Assembly (NCBI GenBank): GCA_015064745.1
Contig: SVRR01000001.1
Location: 149,330-213,329, forward strand
Source: Oscillospiraceae bacterium
GTDB taxonomy: Bacteria; Bacillota; Clostridia; Oscillospirales; CAG-272
Direction of reading: 5' to 3'
Length of the DNA stretch: 64,000 nucleotides
A model generated the notes under the pieces. That model worked only from the letters and a program-made list of their open reading frames with translations, was not told the DNA's origin and did no database searches. Positions 1-8,199 of this stretch are shown piece by piece (within the stretch, counting starts at the first letter, position 1; every line of letters begins with the position of its first letter). Position numbers and translations under genes: made by a program.

Positions 1-545
1 AGATTTTTATCCCGCTTACGGTAGGCGGCGGTATCAATACCGTTGAGGATTTCGACCGTGTTTTAAAGTGCGGTGCAGATAAGGTCAGCGTCAATTCGGG
101 CGCTATCCGACGTCCTGAGCTCATTTCCGAGGCGGCAAAGCTCTACGGCGACCAATGCGTGGTGATCTCCGCCGACGTCAAGCGTGTGGATGGGGTGTTC
201 CGCGTGTTCGCAAAGGGCGGAAGAGAGAACACCGGCATGGAGGCGATCTCTTGGATCAAGCATTGCGTAGAGCTTGGCGCGGGAGAAGTCGTCGTGAATT
301 CCATTGATACGGACGGCGTGAAGGGCGGCTTTGATCTTGAAATGCTGAGGGCTGTTTCCGATGCCGTCAATGTTCCCGTCATTGCTTCGGGCGGTGCGGG
401 ATGTATTGCACACTTTACAGAGCTCTTCCAAGAAATTCCCGATGTGGACGCGGGGCTTGCCGCCTCTATCTTCCATTTCGGTGAGGTGAAAATTCCGGAT
501 TTGAAAAAAACGCTTGCGGCAGAGGGTATCTGCGTACGCATATAA
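1..545 (+). CDS. hisF: Imidazole glycerol phosphate synthase cyclase subunit HisF (5' truncated)
   Basis: The reading frame is open from the window edge (codons from base 3) to TAA at 543-545, so the N-terminal part lies outside. HisF is the cyclase half of the HisFH synthase that makes imidazole glycerol phosphate and AICAR in histidine biosynthesis. Visible (beta/alpha)8-barrel motifs are [17 protein letters not shown], the catalytic-Asp segment [16 protein letters not shown] and the C-terminal phosphate-binding [10 protein letters not shown]. The gene is followed after 15 bases by hisIE, the usual last steps of a Firmicute his operon. Nothing unusual is seen besides the truncation. Confidence 0.95.
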   Translation, partial: IFIPLTVGGGINTVEDFDRVLKCGADKVSVNSGAIRRPELISEAAKLYGDQCVVISADVKRVDGVFRVFAKGGRENTGMEAISWIKHCVELGAGEVVVNSIDTDGVKGGFDLEMLRAVSDAVNVPVIASGGAGCIAHFTELFQEIPDVDAGLAASIFHFGEVKIPDLKKTLAAEGICVRI

Positions 546-560
546 GAGAGGTATACAAAA

Positions 561-1220
561 ATGCTTACGATCAACGATTTGAAATTTGATGAAAAGGGAC
601 TTATCCCCGCTGTCGTCGTGGACGCTTTCTCCAAGCGTGTTTTGACCTTGGCGTATATGAGCCGTGAAAGTCTTGCCATATCTATGGAGAAGGGACTTAC
701 CTGCTTTTACAGCCGATCCCGCGACGAGCTGTGGCTGAAGGGTGAAACAAGCGGAAATTATCAGCATATCGTGTCGATCACGGCGGATTGCGACCGTGAC
801 GCGCTCACTGTCGTCGTGGAAAAGGACGGTCCTGCTTGTCATACGGGCACGGACAGCTGCTTTGAGGACTTGCTCTTTGAGAGCGAGGAGCGCCGTGAAT
901 TTCGCTTAAAGGAGCTTTACGCACTTTTAGAGGATCGCAAGGCGACGATGCCCGAAAAATCTTATACCACCTACCTCTTTGAGAAGGGAACGGATAAGAT
1001 CTTAAAGAAGATCGGGGAAGAGAGCACCGAGGTCATTATCGCGGCAAAGGCAGACGATAAGAAGGAAACGGTGTACGAGATCGCCGACCTTGCTTATCAT
1101 GTGATGGTCTTGATGGTACAAATGGGAATTTCCGTCGAGGACGTGCAAAAGGAGCTTGGCTCGCGCCACGTTATCGATCACAAGGTAAAGCAAGAAAAGA
1201 TGACAGGCGACAATATGTAA
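561..1220 (+). CDS. hisIE: Bifunctional phosphoribosyl-AMP cyclohydrolase / phosphoribosyl-ATP pyrophosphatase
   Basis: This 219-residue fusion carries steps 2 and 3 of histidine biosynthesis in the cytoplasm. Residues about 1-105 are the HisI cyclohydrolase, with [15 protein letters not shown] and the metal-binding Cys/Asp segments DCDRDAL and [10 protein letters not shown]. Residues about 112-210 are the HisE pyrophosphohydrolase, a MazG-like all-alpha domain with [15 protein letters not shown] and EIADLAYH. The length matches normal HisIE fusions. It lies 15 bases behind hisF and is closed by a strong intrinsic terminator, so it is the last gene of the his operon. Confidence 0.95.
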   Translation: MLTINDLKFDEKGLIPAVVVDAFSKRVLTLAYMSRESLAISMEKGLTCFYSRSRDELWLKGETSGNYQHIVSITADCDRDALTVVVEKDGPACHTGTDSCFEDLLFESEERREFRLKELYALLEDRKATMPEKSYTTYLFEKGTDKILKKIGEESTEVIIAAKADDKKETVYEIADLAYHVMVLMVQMGISVEDVQKELGSRHVIDHKVKQEKMTGDNM

Positions 1221-1227
1221 ACTTTTT

Positions 1228-1259
1228 ATGCGACGGCTTAAATGCCGTCGCATTTTTTT
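1228..1259 (+). terminator. Intrinsic terminator of the his operon
   Basis: A perfect 10-bp stem (ATGCGACGGC, 1228-1237, with GCCGTCGCAT, 1244-1253) with a 6-base loop is followed by seven T. It starts 8 bases after the hisIE stop codon. Confidence 0.93.
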
Positions 1260-1280
1260 GAAAAAATAACGCTCCAACGA

Positions 1281-1309
1281 TTGACAGCGAAATGCAAAAA
1301 TGGTATAAT
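1281..1309 (+). promoter_or_regulatory. SigA promoter of the TerB/BrxD-like/helicase operon
   Basis: TTGACA at 1281-1286 and TATAAT at 1304-1309 with exactly 17 bases between them match the SigA consensus in full. It lies just after the his terminator and 36 bases before the next start codon, so the module has its own strong constitutive-type promoter. No operator-like repeat is visible around it. Confidence 0.9.
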
Positions 1310-1344
1310 AAAATGAGAAGCAAACGGGGAAGGGGGATTTTGCG

Positions 1345-2925
1345 ATGTTTGACCGAAAGGATGATTTTTGGGATATCGCCGCACTCCTTCCCAAAAAAAC
1401 CAAAAGCACGGCTACGTCTTCCCATGGGGAGATCTCCGTGCCCGATATTACAAATGCGAGAGACGTCGCTTTATCGGAGACGAGAGAAGAGCGCGAAGCG
1501 CGTGCCTTGCATGCCACGGCGTCTGACGGTGAAAGCGTTAAAAGCGATTACGCCCCTGCGGATAACCCCTTTATCACCCGCGTCCGCGTCCTTGCGCGCC
1601 GAAGTCATATGCGCCTTTTCCACGGCTTTAAAAGCGACGGTGCCGCATGGCAGGCTCTGCGCGGTACGCCATGTCCGTACGCTCCTTTTTTCTCCTTCGT
1701 GCCTCAATACGAGCAGTTGAATGAAGCCCAAAAGGCGTATTATCTCTATTTTCGTGAGGAAGCCAACAGCGGTAATTTCCTCGACGCAGGACAAAGCTAT
1801 GTTTTGTTATATATCTTTGAAATTTTGAACCTGCCTGAATTTATCCCTCCAAAAATTGGGATATTGCGTCTCGCGAAAATTTGGAACGCGTATCGCAGAT
1901 CTATGCCTATTTTGGATAAAAATCTGATACCTTGGCTTGCCGATTACGGACTTTTACACGGTGTTGGCTGTCCAAGAGATATCCTTTCATCCTTTTTGGA
2001 CGTAATCCTTTCCAAATCCAATTTAAAGGAATTTTACCTTGGATTTGAGGAGGGAAACAACGATACGCTTGACGCGCTGATACTTCTTACGTCGCAATAT
2101 CGCTATGAAAACGGACGTTACGCTACGGGTGAGCATGCGGCGCTCTTTCGCACGCATATTCGGCAAGCAGCGTCGGCGGTGCTCCGTCACGTTTTTCTTG
2201 ACGGTGGGAAAATCAAGTATCAAACGGTAACGAAGCGTTTTGATGCCTTTGCGGGCGCGCTGTGGGCGGGCGCTTCTCGTTACGAGTTGGAGGTAACCTA
2301 CTATTCCGTCAGCGGGACGGATGATTTGAAGATTTTAATGACGGCGGCGGTGAAGTATGCCGAAAACAAGCTTCGCTCTTATCTTTCCATTAAAAGCCGT
2401 CTATCCGTTTCCTGTCTCCCCGATCCTATTCGTGGCTTGTTAGATGCGTATTTTGCCAAAGCGCTTCCGCCAAAGCAAACGCAAGCACCCGTGACGCGAC
2501 CCGAATATGAGATCATGTACGAGCCTCTCAGTGAGGGGATATCGCTTAAAGATGCCAAAGAGATCGAGCAAAGCTCGTGGGAAAACACTTGGCGCCTGAT
2601 TCCGGAGTCCGAAAAAGAAGAGATCTTTTCCGAAAATCCGCAAGAAGATCGCGCACCGTTCGCATCTTGCCCACCTTCTAAGGAAGCGATCGGACTTACG
2701 GAGACACAACGCCACTTTCTTCGTTTTCTTATGGAAGGAAAGGAAGATGCGGCGCGTCGTTTCGCAAAAGAAGCGGGGGAGTCCTATTTAACGCTCGGCG
2801 AGGGGATAAACGAATATTTTGCCGATTCCTTAGGTGACGTCGTGCTGGAGCTTGTGGGAGAAGACTATTCGGTCGTTTCCGACTATGAAGACGAAATACG
2901 GGCGGCGATTGACGCTCAAATATAA
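1345..2925 (+). CDS. TerB_N / TerB_C domain protein, first gene of an ATPase-helicase module
   Basis: 526 residues, cytoplasmic, no signal peptide or membrane segment. After a charged, probably disordered N-terminus (1-75) comes a TerB_N-like region; its signature is the segment FVPQYEQLNEAQKAYY followed by SYVLLYIFEILN. The C-terminal 90 residues resemble TerB_C (LTETQRHFLRFLMEG ... GINEYFADSLGDVVLELVG). No clear central TerB domain is seen. TerB_N/TerB_C proteins have been linked by comparative genomics to tellurite/stress systems and DNA-processing operons; the biochemical role is unknown. Here it is followed after 9 bases by a BrxD-like ATPase and then a helicase, so it probably acts as an adaptor or scaffold of that complex (inference). 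The start at 1345 has an upstream GGAAGGGGG. Confidence 0.75.
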   Translation: MFDRKDDFWDIAALLPKKTKSTATSSHGEISVPDITNARDVALSETREEREARALHATASDGESVKSDYAPADNPFITRVRVLARRSHMRLFHGFKSDGAAWQALRGTPCPYAPFFSFVPQYEQLNEAQKAYYLYFREEANSGNFLDAGQSYVLLYIFEILNLPEFIPPKIGILRLAKIWNAYRRSMPILDKNLIPWLADYGLLHGVGCPRDILSSFLDVILSKSNLKEFYLGFEEGNNDTLDALILLTSQYRYENGRYATGEHAALFRTHIRQAASAVLRHVFLDGGKIKYQTVTKRFDAFAGALWAGASRYELEVTYYSVSGTDDLKILMTAAVKYAENKLRSYLSIKSRLSVSCLPDPIRGLLDAYFAKALPPKQTQAPVTRPEYEIMYEPLSEGISLKDAKEIEQSSWENTWRLIPESEKEEIFSENPQEDRAPFASCPPSKEAIGLTETQRHFLRFLMEGKEDAARRFAKEAGESYLTLGEGINEYFADSLGDVVLELVGEDYSVVSDYEDEIRAAIDAQI

Positions 2926-2934
2926 GAGGGAACC

Positions 2935-4269
2935 ATGGAACAAGAAAAAATCATTCCCAAACGAATTTTAAATCAACTGATTGCTGCGCTTTCCGCGGGT
3001 GTCGTGCCGAGAACGGGAGCACCCTATATTGCCATCGGCAGAAATGAGGAGATCGCGGCGCTTCTTGATAGCATGAGCCGTGTTTCGGAGGGGGGCGCCT
3101 TTGTCCGTTTTCTTATCGGTCGCTATGGAAGCGGTAAAAGCTTTTTAATTCAGCTTCTTCGCGGTTACGCGATGGAGCGCGGCTTTCTGACGGCGGATTG
3201 TGACCTCTCTACCGACCAACGCCGCCTTTGCGGCGGAAACGGCGCGGGGCTTGCGACTTATAGAGAGCTTTTACAAAATCTGGCATCTAAGGCAGCACCG
3301 GACGGCGGCGCCCTGCCGCTTGTTCTTTCGAGGCACTATACCTCTATTCTTTCACGTCTTGCCGAAAACGGTGTTTTTCCCGAGTCAAACGGATTTCTCG
3401 CCGCATTGCAAAAAGAAGTTTTTTCTACCTTTTCCGCGCTTGAAAACAGCGTAGGCGGCTTCGATTTTGCCCGCGTTTTGTCTGCGTATTTTATGGCTAT
3501 GGCAGAAGAGAATGAGGAAAGGAAAAGTGCTTGCCTTAAATGGCTGCGCGGTGAGTTTTCCAATAAGACCGAGGCAAAGGCGGAGCTTGGCTTCCGTGTG
3601 AGTGGCATCGTTGACGACGAGAACTGGTACGATTATATCAAGCTTTGGGCAGTTTTTGCTCGTCATATCGGTTATACGGGCTTGATCATTTATATTGACG
3701 AATGTATTATCCTTTATAAGATCGTCAACCGCGTGGCGCGGGAAAACAATTACGAGAAGATTCTTACCATCTTTAACGATACGCTGCAAGGACGCGCGGA
3801 GGGACTCGGTGTTATCTTCGGCGGTACGCCGCAGTTTTTAGAGGATACGAGGCGAGGTCTTTTCAGCTATGAAGCACTTCGCAGCCGCCTTGCGGACAGT
3901 CGCTTTGCCGATGCGGGGTATGCGACGCTTTCCTCGCCCGTGATTCGTCTGCGCCGCCTTTCCGACAACGAGCTGTACGCGCTTCTTTGCCGTCTTTCCA
4001 AGCTTCACGCCGTGCAAAGAGGCGAAAACGAGCTTTTAAGTGAAGAACAGTTAAGAGAATTTTTATCCTTTTCTCTTTCACGTGCGGGGGCGTCCGAGCT
4101 TTTGACGCCGCGCGAAATGATTCGAGATTTTATGACCCTTTTAAACATCCTTTCCGAAAACGAAGGTGCGACCTTTGAATCTCTTTTGCATGCAAAACGG
4201 GAGGATGTCTCCGTGCTTCAAGACGAAAACGAGGAGATCGGCGTATCTCTTTCCGAATTTTCTCTCTAA
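2935..4269 (+). CDS. BrxD-like (DUF2791-type) P-loop ATPase
   Basis: 444 residues. The Walker A motif GRYGSGKS is at about 62-69 and the Walker B IIYIDE at about 251-256, followed by the family's sensor-like stretch GGTPQFLEDTRRGLFSYEAL (about 296-315). This layout (N-terminal P-loop, a long alpha-helical insert, IDE-x(4)-YKI, then GGTP...LF) is that of the BREX type 2 ATPase BrxD. Family members usually read IDEAxxLYK after Walker B; here the segment is IDECIILYKI. In BREX type 2, BrxD is paired with the helicase BrxHI, and the same pairing is seen here with the downstream gene, but no PglX methylase, PglZ or BrxC is present. It probably loads or regulates the helicase on DNA (inference). 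Intergenic spacing to both neighbours is under 16 bases. Confidence 0.8.
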   Translation: MEQEKIIPKRILNQLIAALSAGVVPRTGAPYIAIGRNEEIAALLDSMSRVSEGGAFVRFLIGRYGSGKSFLIQLLRGYAMERGFLTADCDLSTDQRRLCGGNGAGLATYRELLQNLASKAAPDGGALPLVLSRHYTSILSRLAENGVFPESNGFLAALQKEVFSTFSALENSVGGFDFARVLSAYFMAMAEENEERKSACLKWLRGEFSNKTEAKAELGFRVSGIVDDENWYDYIKLWAVFARHIGYTGLIIYIDECIILYKIVNRVARENNYEKILTIFNDTLQGRAEGLGVIFGGTPQFLEDTRRGLFSYEALRSRLADSRFADAGYATLSSPVIRLRRLSDNELYALLCRLSKLHAVQRGENELLSEEQLREFLSFSLSRAGASELLTPREMIRDFMTLLNILSENEGATFESLLHAKREDVSVLQDENEEIGVSLSEFSL

Positions 4270-4284
4270 AACGAAGGAGATCGT

Positions 4285-6537
4285 ATGACGGCAGACAGCG
4301 TTTTTTCGCGTTTTCCCCCCTTCATCCGTGAATACATCTACGCGCACGGATGGGAAGAGCTGCGTCAAACACAGCTCGACGCGGCGCGTGTAATATTCGA
4401 AGGCGAGGACAACCTTTTGCTTTCCTCGTCTACCGCTTCGGGTAAAACGGAGGCTGTATTTTTTCCTATCCTGAGCGAGCTTTGCGCGCTCCCTTTGGCG
4501 TATGACGGTGTGAAGGTGCTTTATATTGCGCCTCTCAAAAGCTTGATCAACGATCAGTTTTACCGCATGGAGTCTCTGCTTGACGAGAGTGGAATTCCCG
4601 TTTGTCATTGGCACGGAGACGTCGGCGCTTCTCAAAAGACCAAGCTTTTAAAATCGCCCGAGGGCATTCTTCAAATCACCCCCGAATCGCTGGAAAGCAT
4701 GCTCGTCAACCGAGCGAACGATATTCCGCGTCTGTTTTCTTCACTTCGTTACGTGGTGATTGACGAGGTGCACACCATGATCGGCACGGATCGCGGCAAT
4801 CAAGTCATTTGCCTTCTTTCCCGCCTTTCCCGACTTGCGGGATGCCGACCGCGCCGTATAGGGCTTTCCGCCACCATCGGAGATCTTAAAATGGCGGCAG
4901 ACTGGCTAGCGGACGGAAGTGGAAGACAAACGCAGGCACCCGAGCCGCCTAAGCAAAAGCTTCATTGGCGTTTGGGGCTTGAACACTTTTTTATCCAAAA
5001 TACCGACTATCATCAAGCGGCAACACCGCTTGAAGCGACCGATACTTCTGATAAGCCCCGTGCTGTTGCGGATGCGGGGTATGAATATCTTTATGACGCC
5101 GTCAAGAGCAGAAAGGCGCTTGTTTTTTCCAATTCGAGAGAAGAGACCGAGCTTGTGACGGCTACGCTGCGCCGTATCGCAAAGGCGCGCGGAGAAAAGG
5201 ATCGCTTTTTGATCCACCACGGTAATCTTTCCGCCTCCTTGCGTGAGGATGCGGAGATCAAAATGAAGGACGAGAGCTTTGACGCTGTCACCTGTGCCAC
5301 CGTTACGATGGAGCTTGGCATTGATATCGGCAAGCTTTCCCGCGTTGTGCAAATGGAAGCGCCGAACAGCGTTTCCGCTTTTCTCCAACGCCTTGGGCGT
5401 TCGGGACGCCGCGGTGATCCGCCAGAGATGCTAATGGTCTTCCGCGAGGAAACGCCCCTACCGAACGCGCCCTTGCCTGAGCTGATCCCATGGGAGCTTT
5501 TGCGCGCCATCGCCGTCGTGCAGCTTTACGTGGAAAAGCGTTTTATTGAGCCGCCGCGCGTGCGAAAAATGCCTCTTTCCCTCGCCTTTCACCAAACCCT
5601 TTCCACCCTTGCTTCCCTTGGCGAGCTTGCGCCGCGTGCTTTGGCGGAGCGTATTCTTTCTTTGCCGCCGATGCGTGCGCTTGACCCCGAAAGCTATCGT
5701 GCGCTTTTGCTCTCTATGGTGAAAAACGAATATTTGGAATTGACCGACGAGGGCGGGCTTATCGTTGGGCTTGCGGGAGAGCGTATTATCGGAAGCTATA
5801 AGTTCTACGCTGTCTTTAAGGATAGCGAGGATTATACCGTTCGCTACGAGGCGGAGGAGATCGGCACCATCACAAATCCCATTCCCAAGGGGGAACGCTT
5901 TGCACTTGCGGGGCGTGTTTGGGAGGTCGAGGACGTGGATATCCCGAGACACCTCATTTACGTGCAGCCCATAGAGGGTAAAATGGAAATTTCTTGGCCG
6001 GGAGACGGCGGAGAGATCCACACGGAAATTTTGCGCCGTATGCGCGAGGTTCTTTTTGAGAATACTTCCTATCCTTATCTCATGCCAAACGCCGCGGAGC
6101 GTCTTTCCTCGGCGCGGCATACTGCCCGTACCGTGGGAATGGATAAATCGCCGTTTTTGGCATTCAGCGATACCTCCGGCTGTCTCTTTCCATGGCTTGG
6201 AACACGCGCCTTTCGCACGTTGAAGCGCTTTTTACAGGCGCATGCGTCCGAGCTCGGCATCAGTAATGTTGCCTCCTTCGGTTGCTTTTATATCACCTTC
6301 AAAATGACTCCCGACACAAAGGATTTCTTTCTATCGCGTCTATTGTCCCTAATTCGTAGGGATGGCATAGATCCCCTGTCTCTCATTCCATCCTCGGAAA
6401 CGCCTATCTCCGACAAATACGACGATTATATTCCGAGCGAGCTTTTGCGCCGCGCTTATGCGATTGACAAGCTATCGCCCGAGGAAGTTATGACCTATTT
6501 TGTTTCTGAAATTCAAGAGAAGGAGAACGCACGATGA
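4285..6537 (+). CDS. Lhr/BrxHI-like DEAD/DEAH superfamily 2 helicase
   Basis: 750 residues. RecA-like domain 1 contains the Q-motif region, Walker A SSTASGKT (about 48-55), motif Ia APLKSLIND, DEVH (about 160-163) and SAT (about 195-197). RecA-like domain 2 carries MELGIDIG and the motif VI QRLGRSGRRG. The remaining about 370 residues hold the winged-helix and extra domains typical of Lhr-type helicases. Predicted activity is ATP-driven unwinding or translocation on nucleic acid. The start codon has an AAGGAG site 7 bases upstream. It ends in an ATGA overlap with the following methyltransferase gene, implying translational coupling. Together with the previous two genes it forms the module described in the findings. 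Confidence 0.85.
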   Translation: MTADSVFSRFPPFIREYIYAHGWEELRQTQLDAARVIFEGEDNLLLSSSTASGKTEAVFFPILSELCALPLAYDGVKVLYIAPLKSLINDQFYRMESLLDESGIPVCHWHGDVGASQKTKLLKSPEGILQITPESLESMLVNRANDIPRLFSSLRYVVIDEVHTMIGTDRGNQVICLLSRLSRLAGCRPRRIGLSATIGDLKMAADWLADGSGRQTQAPEPPKQKLHWRLGLEHFFIQNTDYHQAATPLEATDTSDKPRAVADAGYEYLYDAVKSRKALVFSNSREETELVTATLRRIAKARGEKDRFLIHHGNLSASLREDAEIKMKDESFDAVTCATVTMELGIDIGKLSRVVQMEAPNSVSAFLQRLGRSGRRGDPPEMLMVFREETPLPNAPLPELIPWELLRAIAVVQLYVEKRFIEPPRVRKMPLSLAFHQTLSTLASLGELAPRALAERILSLPPMRALDPESYRALLLSMVKNEYLELTDEGGLIVGLAGERIIGSYKFYAVFKDSEDYTVRYEAEEIGTITNPIPKGERFALAGRVWEVEDVDIPRHLIYVQPIEGKMEISWPGDGGEIHTEILRRMREVLFENTSYPYLMPNAAERLSSARHTARTVGMDKSPFLAFSDTSGCLFPWLGTRAFRTLKRFLQAHASELGISNVASFGCFYITFKMTPDTKDFFLSRLLSLIRRDGIDPLSLIPSSETPISDKYDDYIPSELLRRAYAIDKLSPEEVMTYFVSEIQEKENAR

Positions 6538-7286
6538 GCGAGCTTTACGAGGCTCTTGCCCCTTTTTATGCCGAACTGAACGGCGACGTCGCGTATGAGC
6601 GTATGGCAAAATACGTGCAAAAGAGCTTTTCGAAATATTATTCGGGCGAAGTGAAGGATGTCCTTGACCTTGGTTGCGGAAGCGGAAATATGACGTTTCC
6701 TCTTCTTTCGCTGGGATATAGCATGATCGGCGTGGATGCTTCCGAAAATATGCTTGCCGAGGCACGCGCGCAGAAAAAGGGAGACGATGTGCTTTGGCTT
6801 TGTCAGGATATGCGGAGCTTTGAGCTTTACGGAACCGTCGAGGGAGCTGTTTGCACGCTGGATTGCATCAATCACCTTTTAAAACAGAAGGACGTGCTTT
6901 CCTGCTTTTCCCTCGTTCATAATTATTTGGTGCCGAACGGAATTTTCGTTTTTGACGTTAATTCTCCCTATAAATTCAAAAACGTGTATGGAGAAAACAC
7001 CTACGTTTTAGAGAGTGAAAGCGCTTTTTGCGTTTGGCAGAACTTCTTTGATGAAAAAAGCGGTAGATGCCATTTTGCCGTCGATCTCTTTGAAGAAATG
7101 AATGGGCTTTACAGCCGCAGAAGCGCTGACAGGGAAGAACAAATGTATACGGAACGAAAGATCCGTGCAATGCTCGCGCAAACGGGCTTTTCAGTAATCT
7201 CTGTGACGGATGATTATACGGATGACGCCCCCATTGCAACGACGGAGAGACTGACCTTCGTGGCACGGGCGAACAAAGAAAAGTGA
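6534..7286 (+). CDS. Class I SAM-dependent methyltransferase
   Basis: 250 residues with a Rossmann-fold methyltransferase domain. Motif I is VLDLGCGSGN (about 42-51), the acidic SAM-ribose position is in MIGVDASENML, motif II is in WLCQDMRSF and motif IV reads CTLDCINHL. There is no DPPY or NPPY motif, so a DNA adenine/cytosine-N4 methylase is unlikely; small-molecule, tRNA or protein substrates are more probable. It overlaps the helicase gene by four bases (ATGA) and lies 7 bases before hslO. Whether it belongs functionally to the upstream module or just shares its transcript cannot be settled from sequence. Confidence 0.85.
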   Translation: MSELYEALAPFYAELNGDVAYERMAKYVQKSFSKYYSGEVKDVLDLGCGSGNMTFPLLSLGYSMIGVDASENMLAEARAQKKGDDVLWLCQDMRSFELYGTVEGAVCTLDCINHLLKQKDVLSCFSLVHNYLVPNGIFVFDVNSPYKFKNVYGENTYVLESESAFCVWQNFFDEKSGRCHFAVDLFEEMNGLYSRRSADREEQMYTERKIRAMLAQTGFSVISVTDDYTDDAPIATTERLTFVARANKEK

Positions 7287-7293
7287 GGACATT

Positions 7294-8199
7294 ATGGAAC
7301 ACGGAACGATTTTACGCGGTATGACGCGCGATGGATCGGCACGTATCACGGTAATAAATTCACGAGCAATCGTAGAAGAAATGATACGACACCACAAGCC
7401 GTCTCATACCGCTACTGCCGCGCTCGGCAGACTTTTGACGGCAACCTCTCTTATCGGATGTATGATGGGAGAAAAGGAGAACACCGTCACGGTTGGTGTA
7501 CACGGCTCAGGACCTCTCGGCAAGCTTCTTGCCGTTTCCGATTATTACGGTAACGTACGTGGATATGTGCAAAACCCCAAAGCGGATGTTCCGCGCAAGC
7601 CTAACGGAAAGCTTGACGTTGGTGCTGCTGTTGGCGAAGGTACTCTTTATGTCATTCGAGACGATGGGAAGTCTTCGAAGCCGCACATTGGCACGGTCGG
7701 ACTGGTTTCGGGTGAGATCGCGGAGGATATTGCCGCCTACTATGCAGAGAGCGAGCAGATTCCAACGCTTTGCGCCCTGGGGGTTTTGGTTGCGCCCGAC
7801 GGTTCTTGCTTGGCGGCGGGCGGGGTTATGGTACAGCTGCTCCCGTTTGCGGACAGCACGGTCGTAGATCTTTTGGAGAGAAACGCTTCGGCGCTGACAT
7901 CAGTCACCGATTTGTTTAAAAACGGACTTTCCTGTTTGGATATCGCAAATATCGCTATGAAGGATATCCCCTTTGATCCTTTTGATGAGATCACGGTAGA
8001 TTATTTGTGCAATTGCAGTAAGATCAGAATGCGTGAGGCGCTTCGAAAGGTCGGGGAAAAGGAATTAAGGACGATGCTTGACGAGGAAGAGGCAGAAGGG
8101 AAGCCGCGTGCTTTGACCGTCTCTTGCCAGTTTTGCAATAAGAGCTATGTTTTTGGAGAACACGATTTAATAAAAACAAAAAAAGGAGAAGACAAATGA
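7294..8199 (+). CDS. hslO: Redox-regulated chaperone Hsp33
   Basis: 301 residues, normal for the family. Hsp33 is a cytoplasmic holdase switched on by oxidation of a C-terminal zinc centre. The N-terminal half contains ATAALGRLLTATSLIG and VRGYVQNP, conserved in the family. The zinc motif is complete: CNC near residue 229 and CQFC near residue 272 (CxC-x(n)-CxxC). A GAGG ribosome site precedes the start. The end overlaps the phosphofructokinase start by four bases, so the two are probably translationally coupled. Confidence 0.94.
   Translation: MEHGTILRGMTRDGSARITVINSRAIVEEMIRHHKPSHTATAALGRLLTATSLIGCMMGEKENTVTVGVHGSGPLGKLLAVSDYYGNVRGYVQNPKADVPRKPNGKLDVGAAVGEGTLYVIRDDGKSSKPHIGTVGLVSGEIAEDIAAYYAESEQIPTLCALGVLVAPDGSCLAAGGVMVQLLPFADSTVVDLLERNASALTSVTDLFKNGLSCLDIANIAMKDIPFDPFDEITVDYLCNCSKIRMREALRKVGEKELRTMLDEEEAEGKPRALTVSCQFCNKSYVFGEHDLIKTKKGEDK

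Noticed and set aside
1345..6537. Calling the module a complete BREX system
   Set aside because: BrxC, PglZ and PglX are absent on both sides; only the ATPase and helicase resemble BREX parts.
6534..7286. Methyltransferase as a BREX/restriction DNA methylase
   Set aside because: It has no N/D-PP-Y/F motif IV and no target-recognition domain, and is far smaller than PglX.
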